Source of the DNA: Arabidopsis thaliana
Lineage: Eukaryota; Streptophyta; Magnoliopsida; Brassicales; Brassicaceae
Direction of reading: 5' to 3'
Assembly: GCF_000001735.4 (NCBI RefSeq)
Contig: NC_003075.7
Span: 559,001 to 623,000 of the forward strand
Length of the DNA: 64,000 bases
The position numbers and the translations under genes are program-made. Every line of letters begins with the position of its first letter. The first letter of the stretch is position 1. The notes below the pieces were generated by a model. That model was not told the DNA's origin. It ran no database searches and was given only the letters and a program-made list of their open reading frames with translations. Positions 12,677 through 23,480 of this stretch are shown here, piece by piece.

Positions 12677-12685
12677 CTATTTATA
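12677..12685 (-). promoter_or_regulatory. TATA box of the MATH gene
   Basis: TATAAATAG on the minus strand, about 85 nt upstream of the ATG at 12595, a normal plant TATA-to-start distance. Confidence 0.5.
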
Positions 12686-12934
12686 CAAGGACAAGAGTTG
12701 TCTTTATTTATTTATCGGGATCCCATGTTTTGCTCATCTCTCTGTTTTGCCCCCAACATTTATCGAATCGAACAAAACATCTTTTTTTTTTTTTTGGTAA
12801 TTGAACAAAGCATCAATATTGATACGCATTTATTTATACGTCACATTTGAGCATATGTTCGTAAAAATCGACCTAAATTCTCAACTCAAAGAAATACTTT
12901 AACATTTATTATTATTATTCTTTTCAAATTACTA

Positions 12935-13190
12935 CTCCCTCTGTTTCTATATAAATGTAGTTTAACGGTTTTTTTTTTTTTCAATTTAAGTGTTGTTTTC
13001 AACTTTCTATGCAAATAATAAATGTATTTAATATTTTTTAACCAATTATATTTAATCATCTATTTTTTTATTGGTTGAATTGGTTATAATAAATGAAGTT
13101 TTTATATAAAAGAGGTATATTAAATGAGATTTTTATGATTTCTTAATTTGTGTGTAACCTTAAACTACAACTAATATGAAACAGAGGGAG
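12935..13190. mobile_element. Stowaway/mariner-type MITE, 256 bp
   Basis: The element starts CTCCCTCTGTTTC and ends with the exact inverse GAAACAGAGGGAG. TA dinucleotides flank both sides (12933-12934 and 13191-13192). The interior is AT-rich, with a self-complementary trend. The termini and TA target are characteristic of Tc1/mariner-derived MITEs. It is non-coding. Confidence 0.9.
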
Positions 13191-13197
13191 TATATTA

Positions 13198-13235
13198 CTA
13201 GATTTGAACCCGCAGTACACTGCGGGAACAATTTA
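13198..13235 (-). mobile_element. Helitron 3' terminus next to the MITE
   Basis: Minus strand: an 8-bp stem hairpin (CCCGCAGT / ACTGCGGG) is followed by 7 nt and CTAG, then T. This is a textbook Helitron 3' end. It lies only 7 bp from the end of the MITE. The body runs to higher coordinates, probably several hundred bp of AT-rich sequence before COG4. I could not fix its 5' end. Confidence 0.8.
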
Positions 13236-14097
13236 TTTATTAAAGTTACTATACATAAAAGTTTGCAAATTGAATCTATACATAAAATATTTTTATTTTA
13301 TAGTTTACAATTGTTATTAAGTATCGTCATGCCAAACCTGTTCCGCCAATCCGTCCCGTAAAAAAACTATTTATTTTATTAATGTTGATCTTATTTATGA
13401 TACGTTTATGAATTATTGTCTAAATATTTTGTAATTTTGTAGTAATTAAATGTTATCAAATATCTTTGCGTTTTGATGATTATAATCGAGTTGTTATAGT
13501 CATGGAGAAACCAATATCAAAAATGATAATTTTGTAGTAATTAAATGATATTAAATATTTTGGAAGTTTTATTTTAGTAACTAATCGTGTAGTTAATGTG
13601 GAGAGATTTAGAGAAGATTGTTAAATGTCAAATATTTAATTCGAAGATTTTTTTTCTAATTATCAAAAACAAACATTAAAATCTAGTATCAGCCATTGTA
13701 AATAAGTCTCAACTACAGAATTTATTTCACAAAATAGCTGCAAAAATGTATATGTAGATAATTAAATTGATATCTTTCGGTCTCATACGAGCTTCTATTT
13801 CTATGAATCAAACAAATATAGAACGTTCCTTATCTAGAAACATAGACATATATATATATTAACTACTTGTTAGTTGTGATATTTGTAATTGTGACTGTCT
13901 TTCTCTTACTGCTTAAATTCATTAGAAGGGTAAATGAAATAAATGCAGTTTTTGGGTTTTGTTTTCACTTATTAACTTTTTTACCGTTTGATTTTTAATT
14001 TAAGTTTTCATTCAATTAAAATATTTGAGGAACCAATCAGATTTCGAAAGAATTGGTTCGAGTTGTGTAGATGACATAATAAAGAAAAGAAGTAACA
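13236..14097. other. AT-rich spacer, probably Helitron body
   Basis: No coding sequence. It likely includes the remainder of the Helitron whose 3' end is at 13198, and the 3' flank of COG4. Confidence 0.4.
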
Positions 14098-16648
14098 TCA
14101 CAACTTGAGAGCAGCAATTGATTCGGGTTTGAACTCGACCCGGAGACCCAAAACCCGTCTAACCTCAGCTGGTGTGAGTCTCCAAGTCATGGGTCCTGAG
14201 TTTTCTCCCCAAAAGTCCAAAATCTCTGAGACCTTTTCCAAGTTCAGTATCGTCGCCATCTGCGTTAACCGAGCAAACTTATCTCTCACTGTTCTTTGAG
14301 TCATACCCGAGAAATGGCTAACCAAAGCCCTTGTGTCTCGATCAAGCTGAAGCCCACCAAGCTGGCTAAACCGTTTCTGCATCATTATGACTTCGAGTCT
14401 CTTAACTATGAAATCAATTATGAGATGCAGAAACGAGTCGTAGTTGTTGGATGTCATTAGTGGTTGGAGCCACGCGGCATTTGTTTCGACTGAGTGGAGA
14501 AGTCTTTGGACCCAAGGGTCGTTCACCTCATTCTCTGCGTACTCGGTTTCTGTTAACTCGTAGCTTATGGTAGCCACGGTGTCTAGAACCGGACGGATTC
14601 TTGGTGTTACGGTTGCTACTAGCTGTTCCATGCCTGAGTTGAGTAACTGCTTGAACGTGCTGCTTAACTCGCCTAGCTCGGATAGACATGATTTTATCCT
14701 CTCTCGATCTGCTGGTGCAGGAAATACCTGTGATTAGGACACGAGATAAAGAAAGTGAGACCGATTGTCTAAAATTCAAGAGTGCAAAACGACCATTCAC
14801 AGAATTGGTGCCCCTGCTCAAATGCCAATTTAAATGGATTTTATGAGACGAACAGAGCCTGCATTAGCTCTAGCAAACAATACAGCTGTTCTAAAATCGC
14901 TATCTAAGTTAACACCTTAACACAGAGTAAGTGAAGAGATATATCCATATAGAGTCAGGCAAGAGTAAGCAAGAGAATTCTAGTCTAATAGATCCCAGAT
15001 TGTTGTTCCTTAAGTATCCTAGATAAGTAAATCACGAAGTATCAGAAGTATGAGAACTAACCTCAGTACATTGCTCCTCGATTTCATGTTTTAGTTTGAG
15101 AATGTACTCGCAGCTCACGTCCATATTGTTCAAAGCAGTTGCAATCTCAGTTCCGGTGTTTTCCACACCTATACCACCCAAGAACAACCTAGCACCAAGG
15201 TTAGGCTCTCTAATCTTCTGTTGTAGAGCTTCATGGTAATCATTGCCCAACAAGCTACCAGCATAGCTCAACACAGCAATCACAGAACTTATGTTTGAAG
15301 TTGAAATCGCTCTCCTCAGACAACTCTGCAACACGTAGAACACATCGTCCACCATTGAAGTGGTAAGGCTGTCAGGTACATGCTCATCGATCCTAATAGC
15401 TTTCCTCACATTCTCAACCATAAAGAACCCTTCTAGTATAACATAATATCTCGTCACATCCTGAATCGCTTTGCTAAAACTCTTATTTCTAAATGCCTTT
15501 GTAGCCGTTGGCAACAATTCAGGATCTACCGACGTCAAAGACTTGATTTTTGACACCATGAACTCGGTATAGTCCTCACCCAACTGCATCAGTGACAGTA
15601 TCTCTTCCACATACAGCTCAACTTCTCTCGGGTCTGGTCCTTCAGACGCACCACCGGGAAGAATATTCAGATTGGGAGAATTGTTAATATCAGACGCCAA
15701 TATAGCTAACTTTCTAAAGTCCATGTACTTCTTCAAGATCAACGAACCTCTTAAATCACATTCCTCTTGCAATTCACAAATCGCATACGCAACACCATCT
15801 TCTCCACAAAGACCCCTCAAGATCTCATCGTTTTCTTCAATAGCCATGACAATATCCTTAAACAAATTGGTTAAGCACCCAACGAAATTAACCTGTCCGA
15901 GTCCTTGCTCCATGAGCTCAACAACATTTTCATATTCCATCCTTCCTCTCAACGCAATGACCTTTTTCAAGTAACCAACGTAAAGCTGTAGACCTTCTGT
16001 CTCCATTCCCAGTGGGGAATACAGTCTCACGAATCTCAAAATTGTAGGATGATCTCTCTGGTCTATTGCTGCCAAGAGCTTCTTCTTCGCAATACCTTCA
16101 AGCTGCTCCTTCGACGCGTGAAGCTGTTCGCTCTGATCGGAACCAGAATCCTTGTACTGCAAATCAATCTGGAGAAATCTCTGTACAAATTTCGCAGCAG
16201 ATTCGTAATCCTCGGATTCCAAAGCAGTCTTCACGCCTTCGATGCAATTCCCTCGCTCAACAATCGCGTCAATGCGGGAGAGAGTAACATTAACACGAGA
16301 TTGAGCAAGATCGAGCTCTCGTACCTTGCCACTGACTTGATCCGCGAGATCACAAGTCGATCGAACATTTCCGAGCATGTGATCTGCATCTGCTTTCACG
16401 ATATCGAGAATCTCCGCCGATCTCTGAAGCTGAACGAGATTCCGATCAAGCTCCGTCCGCTGCGATAGAAGCGTGTCGAGATCTGAGTCTAAGCTTCGCT
16501 GGTAAGCGATACATTCGTGAAGAAGACGTGTCATTGCGCCAACGTCCGTGAGCGACCGTACATACTCCAGTGCTTCCGGTGTACCGAATTTAACGGTGGA
16601 GGAATCCACCGTCTCCGCCGCTGCATCGTCTTGTTCAATCTCCGGCAT
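14098..16648 (-). CDS. COG4: Conserved oligomeric Golgi complex subunit 4
   Basis: Two coding exons: 16648-15062 (1587 nt) and 14727-14098 (630 nt), together 738 residues, matching Arabidopsis COG4. The donor follows CAATGTACTGAG and the acceptor precedes GTATTTCCTGCACC, phase 0. The N-terminal third (about residues 20-170) is coiled-coil rich (YQRSLDSDLDTLLSQR and following helices), typical of COG lobe-A tethering subunits. The middle and C-terminus carry the COG4 fold, ending with WRLTPAEVRRVLGLRVEF. COG is a tether at Golgi cisternae for retrograde vesicles that recycle glycosylation enzymes. COG4 belongs to lobe A with COG1-3. The start codon is preceded by a site II-rich region shared with the upstream PPR gene's 3' end. 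Locus At4g01395 by recollection. Confidence 0.96.
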
Positions 16649-16736
16649 TTTTTTATTTTCTGAGTAATCGGCAAATTCAGATCTGATTCGTTGCCACTCT
16701 CGCTTCTAATTGATCAGAATCTAATTTTGAAGCCAA

Positions 16737-16775
16737 ATGGGCTTAAACTAATAATAAAGCCCAAATAAGGCCCAC
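16737..16775. promoter_or_regulatory. Site II-type elements upstream of COG4
   Basis: TGGGC, AGCCCA and GGCCCA lie within 40 bp, 90-130 bp upstream of the COG4 ATG, in the 194-bp gap to the PPR stop codon. They fit TCP-bound site II promoter elements, common in housekeeping genes. Confidence 0.55.
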
Positions 16776-16842
16776 CACTTTCTCAGTAAACAAACTCAAG
16801 GTTTCCTTCTTCTTTCTACAGCTTTTCAGGATCAGGAGGAAC

Positions 16843-18243
16843 CTATAAATGTCTCCTCCTCTCTCTAGCATTTTTACGTTTCATCTGTAGCTTACTAGAA
16901 AGGTAAGATCCTAAACCGATACCGACATCAACGATTCTGGTATCACCGGTTATTTCTTCCTTTACAGCATCTTCAAGAAACAGTTTGATCTTCTCCGACT
17001 CATCTTCATTACAGATTAATGGAATTACCATCTCCCAAGTGTCTGAATGCAATGTTTCTCCGTTCTTCATCACAACCTCTACAACATCACAAGCTTCTTC
17101 GACTTTCCCGAAGCTACAAAACCCTTTTACCAAACAATTTGAAACCGAGAAATGAGGAGAAAACCCTTTGGATATCATCTCTTCTAGATACTTCTTCCCT
17201 TCATCAAACATTCCTTGATCACACAATCCTCCAATCAAAGTCCTATACGAGACCGAATTAGGCGAGCAACCGTTAGACAACATATCATCAAGAACTTTCC
17301 TAGCATCCATCGCACGATCTTCTCTACAAAACCCGAGAATCATCGTGTTGTAATGAACAAGATCAGGATTACAACCTTTTAACTTCATCCTACATAGAAG
17401 CTTATAAGCCTCTCTAAGCTGTGTCTTCCTACACAAACTGTTCAACAATGTCGTGTAACTTAACCTATCAGGCACGAATCCTTTATTCAACATATCATCA
17501 AGTAATTCCATAGCACCATTCACTTGACCTTTCCTACAAAACCCTTGTATCAGAATCTTATAAGAATCCACATCAGGGACAACATCTCTCTCAAGCATTT
17601 TACCAAACAGTTGGTATGCAATACTCAAATCATCATTCAAACAAAAAGCTTGCATCAATAAATTGTAACTTCTCGTGTTAGGCATTACTCCATGAAGCCG
17701 TGAACTCTTGAAAAGCTCAAAAGCTTTCTGGAGATAACCTCTATGGCTTACGAGAACATCTAGAATCCGATTCAGATGTTTTGGCTGCGGCGTGAAATTG
17801 AACTCCAGCATTTTGTAAAACGTACTTAAGACTTTCTCCGGTAACTTTGCTTCTGCGTAGACTTTGATCAGATAAGTGAAAATTTCTCCGGTTAATGGAT
17901 AACCACTTGATCTGTGTTTGGCGAGAACGTCGTCGATAAGATTGAAATATCTACCACGGCCGAGTTTGAGAATGAGGATTAGATGAGAAGATCGAGAATG
18001 GCGGAAATTGGGCTGTTGAGAAGCATAATCGAAAATCTCCTTGGCGAGGAGAGGATCCGATTGCGAAGCTATGAGCTTTTGAACCCGAGTCGGAGACCCG
18101 ATTGGGGATTTAGGGTTCGAGACAATCGGTTTTCGAGCTTCATGTTCAGATGAAGAATAGAACAGAAAACGCGAGGATGTCGATAACGGAGAAGTTAAGT
18201 GGCGAAAAACGGCGGCGAAGTCGTAGATCGGCCGGCGAATCAT
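16843..18243 (-). CDS. At4g01400: Pentatricopeptide repeat protein, mitochondrial type
   Basis: Intron-less, 466 residues from the ATG at 18243 (MIRRPIYDFAAVF). An upstream in-frame ATG at 18327 exists, but it lies next to the promoter-like site II motifs and would spoil the targeting peptide, so I prefer the shorter start. The first ~60 residues are Arg/Ser-rich with few acidic residues, like a mitochondrial presequence. From about residue 110 to 410 there are roughly nine 35-residue P-type PPR motifs, with repeats such as SYKILIQGFCRKGQ, SYTTLLNSLCRKTQ, HYNTMILGFCREDR and SYRTLIGGLCDQGM. There is no E or DYW domain, so a role in organelle RNA stability or splicing is expected, not editing. 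I recall no direct target with certainty. Confidence 0.93.
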   Translation of the reverse strand: MIRRPIYDFAAVFRHLTSPLSTSSRFLFYSSSEHEARKPIVSNPKSPIGSPTRVQKLIASQSDPLLAKEIFDYASQQPNFRHSRSSHLILILKLGRGRYFNLIDDVLAKHRSSGYPLTGEIFTYLIKVYAEAKLPEKVLSTFYKMLEFNFTPQPKHLNRILDVLVSHRGYLQKAFELFKSSRLHGVMPNTRSYNLLMQAFCLNDDLSIAYQLFGKMLERDVVPDVDSYKILIQGFCRKGQVNGAMELLDDMLNKGFVPDRLSYTTLLNSLCRKTQLREAYKLLCRMKLKGCNPDLVHYNTMILGFCREDRAMDARKVLDDMLSNGCSPNSVSYRTLIGGLCDQGMFDEGKKYLEEMISKGFSPHFSVSNCLVKGFCSFGKVEEACDVVEVVMKNGETLHSDTWEMVIPLICNEDESEKIKLFLEDAVKEEITGDTRIVDVGIGLGSYLSSKLQMKRKNARERRRHL

Positions 18244-18342
18244 TTGTCGGAGTTTTTTTTTAATAAATCGGCCGTTGGAAGTGAGACTTGTATCAGTCAG
18301 CAAATTATCAAATATCTCTCTGTACACAATAGTTTTAGTGTA

Positions 18343-18378
18343 GGCCCAATTTTATAATGGGCTTATAATTGAGGCCCA
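18343..18378. promoter_or_regulatory. Site II-type elements upstream of the PPR gene
   Basis: GGCCCA, TGGGC and GGCCCA within 36 bp, about 100-135 bp upstream of the preferred PPR start. Such elements are strongly enriched in promoters of nuclear genes for mitochondrial proteins, consistent with the predicted location of the product and with choosing the ATG at 18243. Confidence 0.55.
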
Positions 18379-19307
18379 GGTAGCATCCACAGCATTGTCG
18401 GTGACTACAGTGTCGGTGGTGCGGTATCTCAGTTAGTGTGATTAAATAACAGATTCTTCTTAAATGTGATTATTATTTATTTTGGAAGCTTACTAATAAT
18501 ATATGGAATTTGGTCAGAAGTATTGTTGGAGATGTGGACATAAAAGACTTGTACTTTTATTTTCTAAACATTAGAACAAATATGACACATGTGGTATCTA
18601 ATTAATTTATTATTAATTGCTTTATACAGTTGATAAAGAATTGTGAAATATGATAATTTAATTTTCTTTCTACATAACCGTATTCTGGCATGCAAACAGA
18701 TATTAGGTTATTGCTAACTTTGACAGGCCGTAACCTGATAAATTTCATTCTAATTTTTTTAAAAATTAACACGGCCAAAAAGTGATAGTTATCACGTTGC
18801 ACGAAACCATAGTTGTCACCAAATAAGTCAATCATTGACAACAAAGTATTTGATTATGTATAGCCATATGTATACACGTTACATTGGATTTTTCATTTTT
18901 AAAAAATTCATCACTCATCAGATCCGTCACGTGAACGGTTGCACCGAGATTTGGAGTCTTTCGAAAGTACTTCTCTATCTTATATTATTACATTAAGTAT
19001 TATAACAAAATAAAATCACAATGTAAAAACAGTAGTAATTTACGGCTACTTTATAAAAAGATTAGCTTTAACACATAATTACAACTACAAGCTTTCTAAG
19101 TTAATAAACAATTAATAAAACTGTACTCTAGAAGACTGTTTACTCTTATTAACTAGAAAAGAGACAAAACCTTGCATCTACTTATCTTCTTTCTTCTCCT
19201 CCTCCTTCTTTAGAGTCTTCACTCTTCACCGAACCCTCTGATTCTCGTATAGACACACACATACCTATACATACACACTTTAACACTTATATCTGTAGAG
19301 TATAGCC
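18379..19307. other. Divergent promoter region, PPR to LEA2 gene
   Basis: About 930 bp between two divergently transcribed genes. AT-rich. A CTTCT/CTCCT-rich pyrimidine stretch near 19185-19215 belongs to the leader of the LEA2 gene. No gene or transposon end recognised. Confidence 0.5.
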
Positions 19308-19991
19308 ATGGGAGAAGGAGAAGCAAAAGCAGAGCACGCAGCCAAAGCAGATCACAAGAACGCTCCCTCCGCTTCTTCAACGCCAGAATCTTACTCTAAA
19401 GAAGGCGGAGGAGGCGGTGGAGATGCTCGCCGCGCAATCTGCGGCGCGATCTTCACCATCCTTGTCATACTAGGTATCATAGCCTTAATCCTTTGGCTCG
19501 TCTACCGTCCACATAAACCACGTCTCACCGTCGTCGGAGCCGCCATCTACGACCTGAATTTCACAGCGCCGCCGTTAATCTCAACCTCCGTTCAGTTCAG
19601 CGTTTTAGCAAGAAACCCTAACCGGAGAGTCTCCATTCACTACGACAAGCTCTCTATGTACGTAACGTACAAAGATCAGATCATAACACCGCCGCTTCCA
19701 CTACCACCGCTTCGTTTAGGACATAAATCTACGGTTGTGATAGCTCCGGTGATGGGAGGCAACGGTATACCAGTCTCGCCGGAAGTAGCTAATGGTTTAA
19801 AAAATGATGAAGCTTACGGCGTCGTTTTGATGAGAGTGGTGATTTTTGGGAGGCTACGTTGGAAAGCTGGTGCGATTAAGACTGGACGGTATGGATTTTA
19901 CGCCAGATGTGATGTGTGGTTGAGATTTAATCCATCTTCTAACGGACAAGTTCCTCTTCTCGCTCCTTCAACTTGTAAAGTTGATGTCTAG
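19308..19991 (+). CDS. At4g01410: LEA2 / NDR1-HIN1-like (NHL) membrane protein
   Basis: Single exon, 227 residues, ATG at 19308 in good context (GCCATGG). The N-terminal ~40 residues are hydrophilic and Gly-rich (a GGGGGG run), facing the cytosol. One membrane helix spans about residues 44-66 (CGAIFTILVILGIIALILWL), followed by YRPHKP. The rest is an LEA_2 domain (about residues 85-200) with the family's N-P-N-R/K motif (ARNPNRRVSIHYD). NHL proteins are type II membrane proteins at the plasma membrane or ER, related to NDR1, an immune signalling component. Three upstream GATA/TATA-like stretches are present but none is distinctive. The exact NHL number is not something I can assign. Confidence 0.9.
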   Translation: MGEGEAKAEHAAKADHKNAPSASSTPESYSKEGGGGGGDARRAICGAIFTILVILGIIALILWLVYRPHKPRLTVVGAAIYDLNFTAPPLISTSVQFSVLARNPNRRVSIHYDKLSMYVTYKDQIITPPLPLPPLRLGHKSTVVIAPVMGGNGIPVSPEVANGLKNDEAYGVVLMRVVIFGRLRWKAGAIKTGRYGFYARCDVWLRFNPSSNGQVPLLAPSTCKVDV

Positions 19992-21037
19992 TCTTAATTT
20001 TACTTCGTTATGTTTTCTTTTTTAATCTTTGTGTTTTAGAATTGTAATCTTTTTTTTTTGTGGTCATGTTAGTGATGAGTTTCGTCGAGTCTAGTGTTAA
20101 AATAAATTAAAAGGCATAAGCCAAAAATTATAAGTACAAGTATATTACTAATTTTATATTTTACTTGTGATAATTATTTTGTTTCTCTGTTGTTGGACCT
20201 GTGGATGTTAATTAATGACATTTGACAATACAAATGTGTTGTCGCTAATAGCGTATCTTGGCATATGGTGAGTTCATCGACACAACAGCTCAGAGTGTTT
20301 GATCAGACATATGGCATCTTCAGGCAAATCTCATTTTGGTTTTATCATATATATATTTTTCCCCCATTATTACGGAACTATTTCCTCACGATTATAATTA
20401 AATACTTAGAATATTACTATGCTTTTCTGTTTTCCGATTCAATGATATTGTTTTTTTGTAAATCTGAATCGGACGTTAGGAGTCTTCTGAATATAAGTTA
20501 CATTTTTTGAATGAAGCATCCGTTTAAAACGAGTGACTAAAATGATCGTGACTCCACAAGTCATCGCGTCAAATGTAAAATTTTCATGTGAAACAGTGAA
20601 AGCGTCAAATCTAAATAATATTGTGGATGATTGTTGTGAATTTGATTAGTTGACCTGATTCAAAAATTTGATTGGTATATCATGTCAATTTTTTCTCTTT
20701 GGTTTTGGCAACTTATATCATGTCCAATTTCTTTTTGTGTTACCATTTTTCTCGAATTTTCACACGTTTGTTCTTTTTCTTTTTCCTCTTTTCCTTTTCC
20801 AAAACCCCATTTTGTCTTCACGAACCGATCTTTGCTTTTAAGTTTTCATATCACAGCTTTAGCTTTGTGGTTAAAAACAATTACTTTCTATCCTCGTTAA
20901 ATATTAAAGATTTCTTTCGATAGTTAATATGTTTATATAATAATTAACCTTCTATATTTCTTATAACAAATTACCTATGTGATTTTCGGATAAAAATATT
21001 TTTAAACAAAAACCTCTAGCAAACACCTCATCTGATT
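19992..21037. other. Convergent intergenic region, LEA2 gene to CBL5
   Basis: The 3'UTR of the LEA2 gene followed by AT-rich sequence. Open frames of 70-83 codons at 20265-20923 are low-complexity (Phe/Ser-rich from T-rich DNA) and are rejected as genes. No transposon terminus seen. Confidence 0.5.
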
Positions 21038-22518
21038 TTACCGGAGAAAGGTTGGGAAAATCCTCGGAATGTCCCTGTACAATAAAAGTTAATTTTAGAA
21101 TAATTATCTCGATTTATAAAACAAGAAAAATAAAATAAAAGAAGATAATAGTAATATATGCATAAACACACATATATAAAAGCTGTTTTTGAAAGATGTA
21201 TATATATTACTTTTTTTGTAAAACGAAAGATGTATCTAAAACATGCAATTTATCAGCGAATATTAAGAAAATGGTTAGGAAAAACAAACAAACGAATTAC
21301 TTCAAGAAAGGGATAGTCATGTTCTTTAGTGTCAAAGGATAGGTGGCAACAAAATTCTCCCATTCTTCCAAATCTATTATCCCATCTTTTTTCCAATCGG
21401 CCTCTTCAAATGTCTTTGCCAAATATAAGTAAACAAAAATAGTAAGTAAAATCACTATAATGTTAAATCAAGCTCATAAACTTAAGCGTTATACACACCT
21501 TAGACACGATAGAATCAATGATACTCTCGGATAGCATAAGTTCTGATTCCTCTAGAACGTCTATTATCATCTCTTTCACCTATAGATTTCTCCAAGTCGA
21601 GGAAAACCGTCAAATATAATTAATCATGACTTTTTCTTTTTTTTGAGACAAAGTTTACATACGTACCTCCTCCGGTTCAATGAATCCAGTCTCACGAGTA
21701 TCGTATAATCTAAATGCAACTGTTTAATTTTAAACAAGTGATCAGATGTATTTGTGGTTATAGTTAATAACATTGATCTCTAGCTATATAGAAAATAATA
21801 ATAACATGGAATAAATGAATAAACACATTAGAAGTGATGAAGCATACATATGGCCTTATCTCTTGGTGATGAGTTTGGGTGAAAAATGTTGAGTGTGTGT
21901 ACAAACTCTCCAAAATCTATAGCCCCATCGTTTCTCATATCGAATAATCCAAAAATCTGCATATTTCAGAGAAACAACATCAATCGAAGTTTATTTATTT
22001 ATTTCGCTTAATATAACAAATTCAATTACCCGTTCTGCAGAAAGACTGCGCTTTTTGGTATTCTTGATCAAGATAAATTGAAATTTTTCCTGGAAAAGCC
22101 AACCAAATTTGACATGACAAAAGCACAACTTTTCTATAACTAGCTAGTATAAAATTTAGATGTTATATTATTCACATTTTGTTGACCAAAAAAAAATTAT
22201 TCACATTGTGGAAGAAAAATTAGTTTGGACTCTAACTTTGGTCAAAAGATTGTCGTTGCTAAGACAAGAAGTGAGTTTGATGAACAATCCATGCAAAACT
22301 TCAACCTCAGCCTCGCTAACTGCAAACCCAAAACAATTTAGATGTTATCTGATCTACAAGCTCGTGTAATAATATTCTTTCTCCATGCAATATAATATAT
22401 AGGAGGAGGAAGTGGTGGATGATTGAAGTAGACGTAACTTACAAAAGGTTTGAGAAGCAAGAAGCGAAATGTCTTCTTGCCTTCTTCCTTCTAATTGCTT
22501 GCTGCAAACACATCCCAT
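21038..22518 (-). CDS. CBL5: Calcineurin B-like calcium sensor CBL5
   Basis: Eight exons: 22518-22443, 22319-22237, 22089-22030, 21956-21848, 21719-21667, 21579-21499, 21413-21301 and 21074-21038, total 612 nt, 203 residues, the published CBL5 length. The start MGCVCSK carries a Gly2 myristoylation site and Cys residues for S-acylation, as in CBL1/CBL9, so membrane anchoring is likely. EF-hand-type loops are visible, including [24 protein letters not shown] and [12 protein letters not shown]. CBLs recruit CIPK kinases to membranes in a calcium-dependent way. The last exon is only 37 nt and encodes the C-terminal FPTF motif, a variant of the FPSF motif phosphorylated by CIPKs. The donor of intron 7 overlaps an in-frame TAA, so retaining that intron ends the protein 11 residues early. 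Locus At4g01420 by recollection. Confidence 0.95.
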
Positions 22519-22564
22519 TTTACTATATCAATATATATTTCAAATTCCACATACATTTAAGTGT

Positions 22565-22576
22565 GTCTATATATAT
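22565..22576 (-). promoter_or_regulatory. TATA box of CBL5
   Basis: Palindromic CTATATATATAG about 50-58 nt upstream of the CBL5 ATG. The leader would be very short if the standard 25-30 nt TATA-to-start spacing holds. Confidence 0.5.
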
Positions 22577-22828
22577 AGGCATCAACGTAGGTGCAAGAAA
22601 TTGTGGAATATAAATCTATTTCTAACCGAACAAATTCGAAAGTGGAAGGGTTTGTACATTGCCGGCTTAGGAAGCTGGAGACAAATGGTATAATTTATAT
22701 CGGAATTTGATACTAGTTCTTTTTCTATGAAACTTCATTTTCTTTCCTGAGTTCTTTAAACATATTCTTTTTCTATGGTTTATATTTTCTTGTTGATTCA
22801 AATTTTTTTCTTGTTACTTGATACTCAA

Positions 22829-23480
22829 AGCGGGATGTCCATGTCCATTAGCTCAGTCCAATAATATCCATTTCGATATTGGACAAATAGTGTCTATGTC
22901 CACTAAGGTCCATGTCCATTAACGTTCATGCTCATTAAAGCTCATGTCCAACTGGGCTGTCCAATGAGCATAACATAACCAAATTTTAACACAATAGTAT
23001 TTGCTTCATATTTCAACCAAATTATCAAATCCAAAAGCAAATTTAAACAACAAAGTATTAAATAATTTAAGTATTAAATCCAAAAGCAAATTTAAACACA
23101 ATTCAAGTATTTAACAAAGTATCAAATCCAAAAACAAATTAAAAGCAAATTTAAACTTCTTCTTCTTCTCTCTCGCCATCTTTGTCTTTATTAAGGAACT
23201 CAATATTATCACCTAAGTACTACAGAAAAGAAGAACTCAATATGCATTAAGATTCAAATTGATTGAAATATGACAAAAGAAAAGAAGTCAAAAGCTTACC
23301 AATCTCTTCAAAGTTGCATAGCCAATTCCTCGCACATATCAAAGCTTGAACTGTAGAAGGAAGAAGACAACTCCGATACTTGTTTAAAACCCGACTTCCT
23401 ATGCTGAATGAAGACTCTGAAGCTACAGTTGTAATGGATGAAACACGCCCACGGGCCGCCCGTCCATTTTGAGAGCTCTA
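22829..23480 (-). mobile_element. Internally deleted hAT-superfamily element
   Basis: The right end, read on the minus strand from 23480, is TAGAGCTCTCAAAATGG followed by a GGGCGGCCCGTGGGC-like stretch, a form common at plant hAT ends. Just inside lies the C-terminal dimerisation (hATC) exon of a transposase. The left end near 22829 starts CAAAGCGGGATGTCC and carries several copies of a TCCATGTCCATT-type subterminal repeat (22836-22975). Because the transposase C-terminus abuts one end directly, most of the gene has been deleted. I see no clear 8-bp target duplication, so the boundaries are approximate. Confidence 0.65.
23300..23426 (-). pseudogene. hAT transposase C-terminal (hATC) exon fragment
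   Basis: About 42 residues are open on the minus strand and fit the hATC dimerisation motif: [19 protein letters not shown], then [16 protein letters not shown]. An intron follows (donor GTAAGC at 23299, acceptor CTGTAG near 23221), and the next exon reads three residues and a stop, the expected short C-terminal end. The catalytic core and BED zinc finger are missing, so it is non-functional. Confidence 0.8.
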
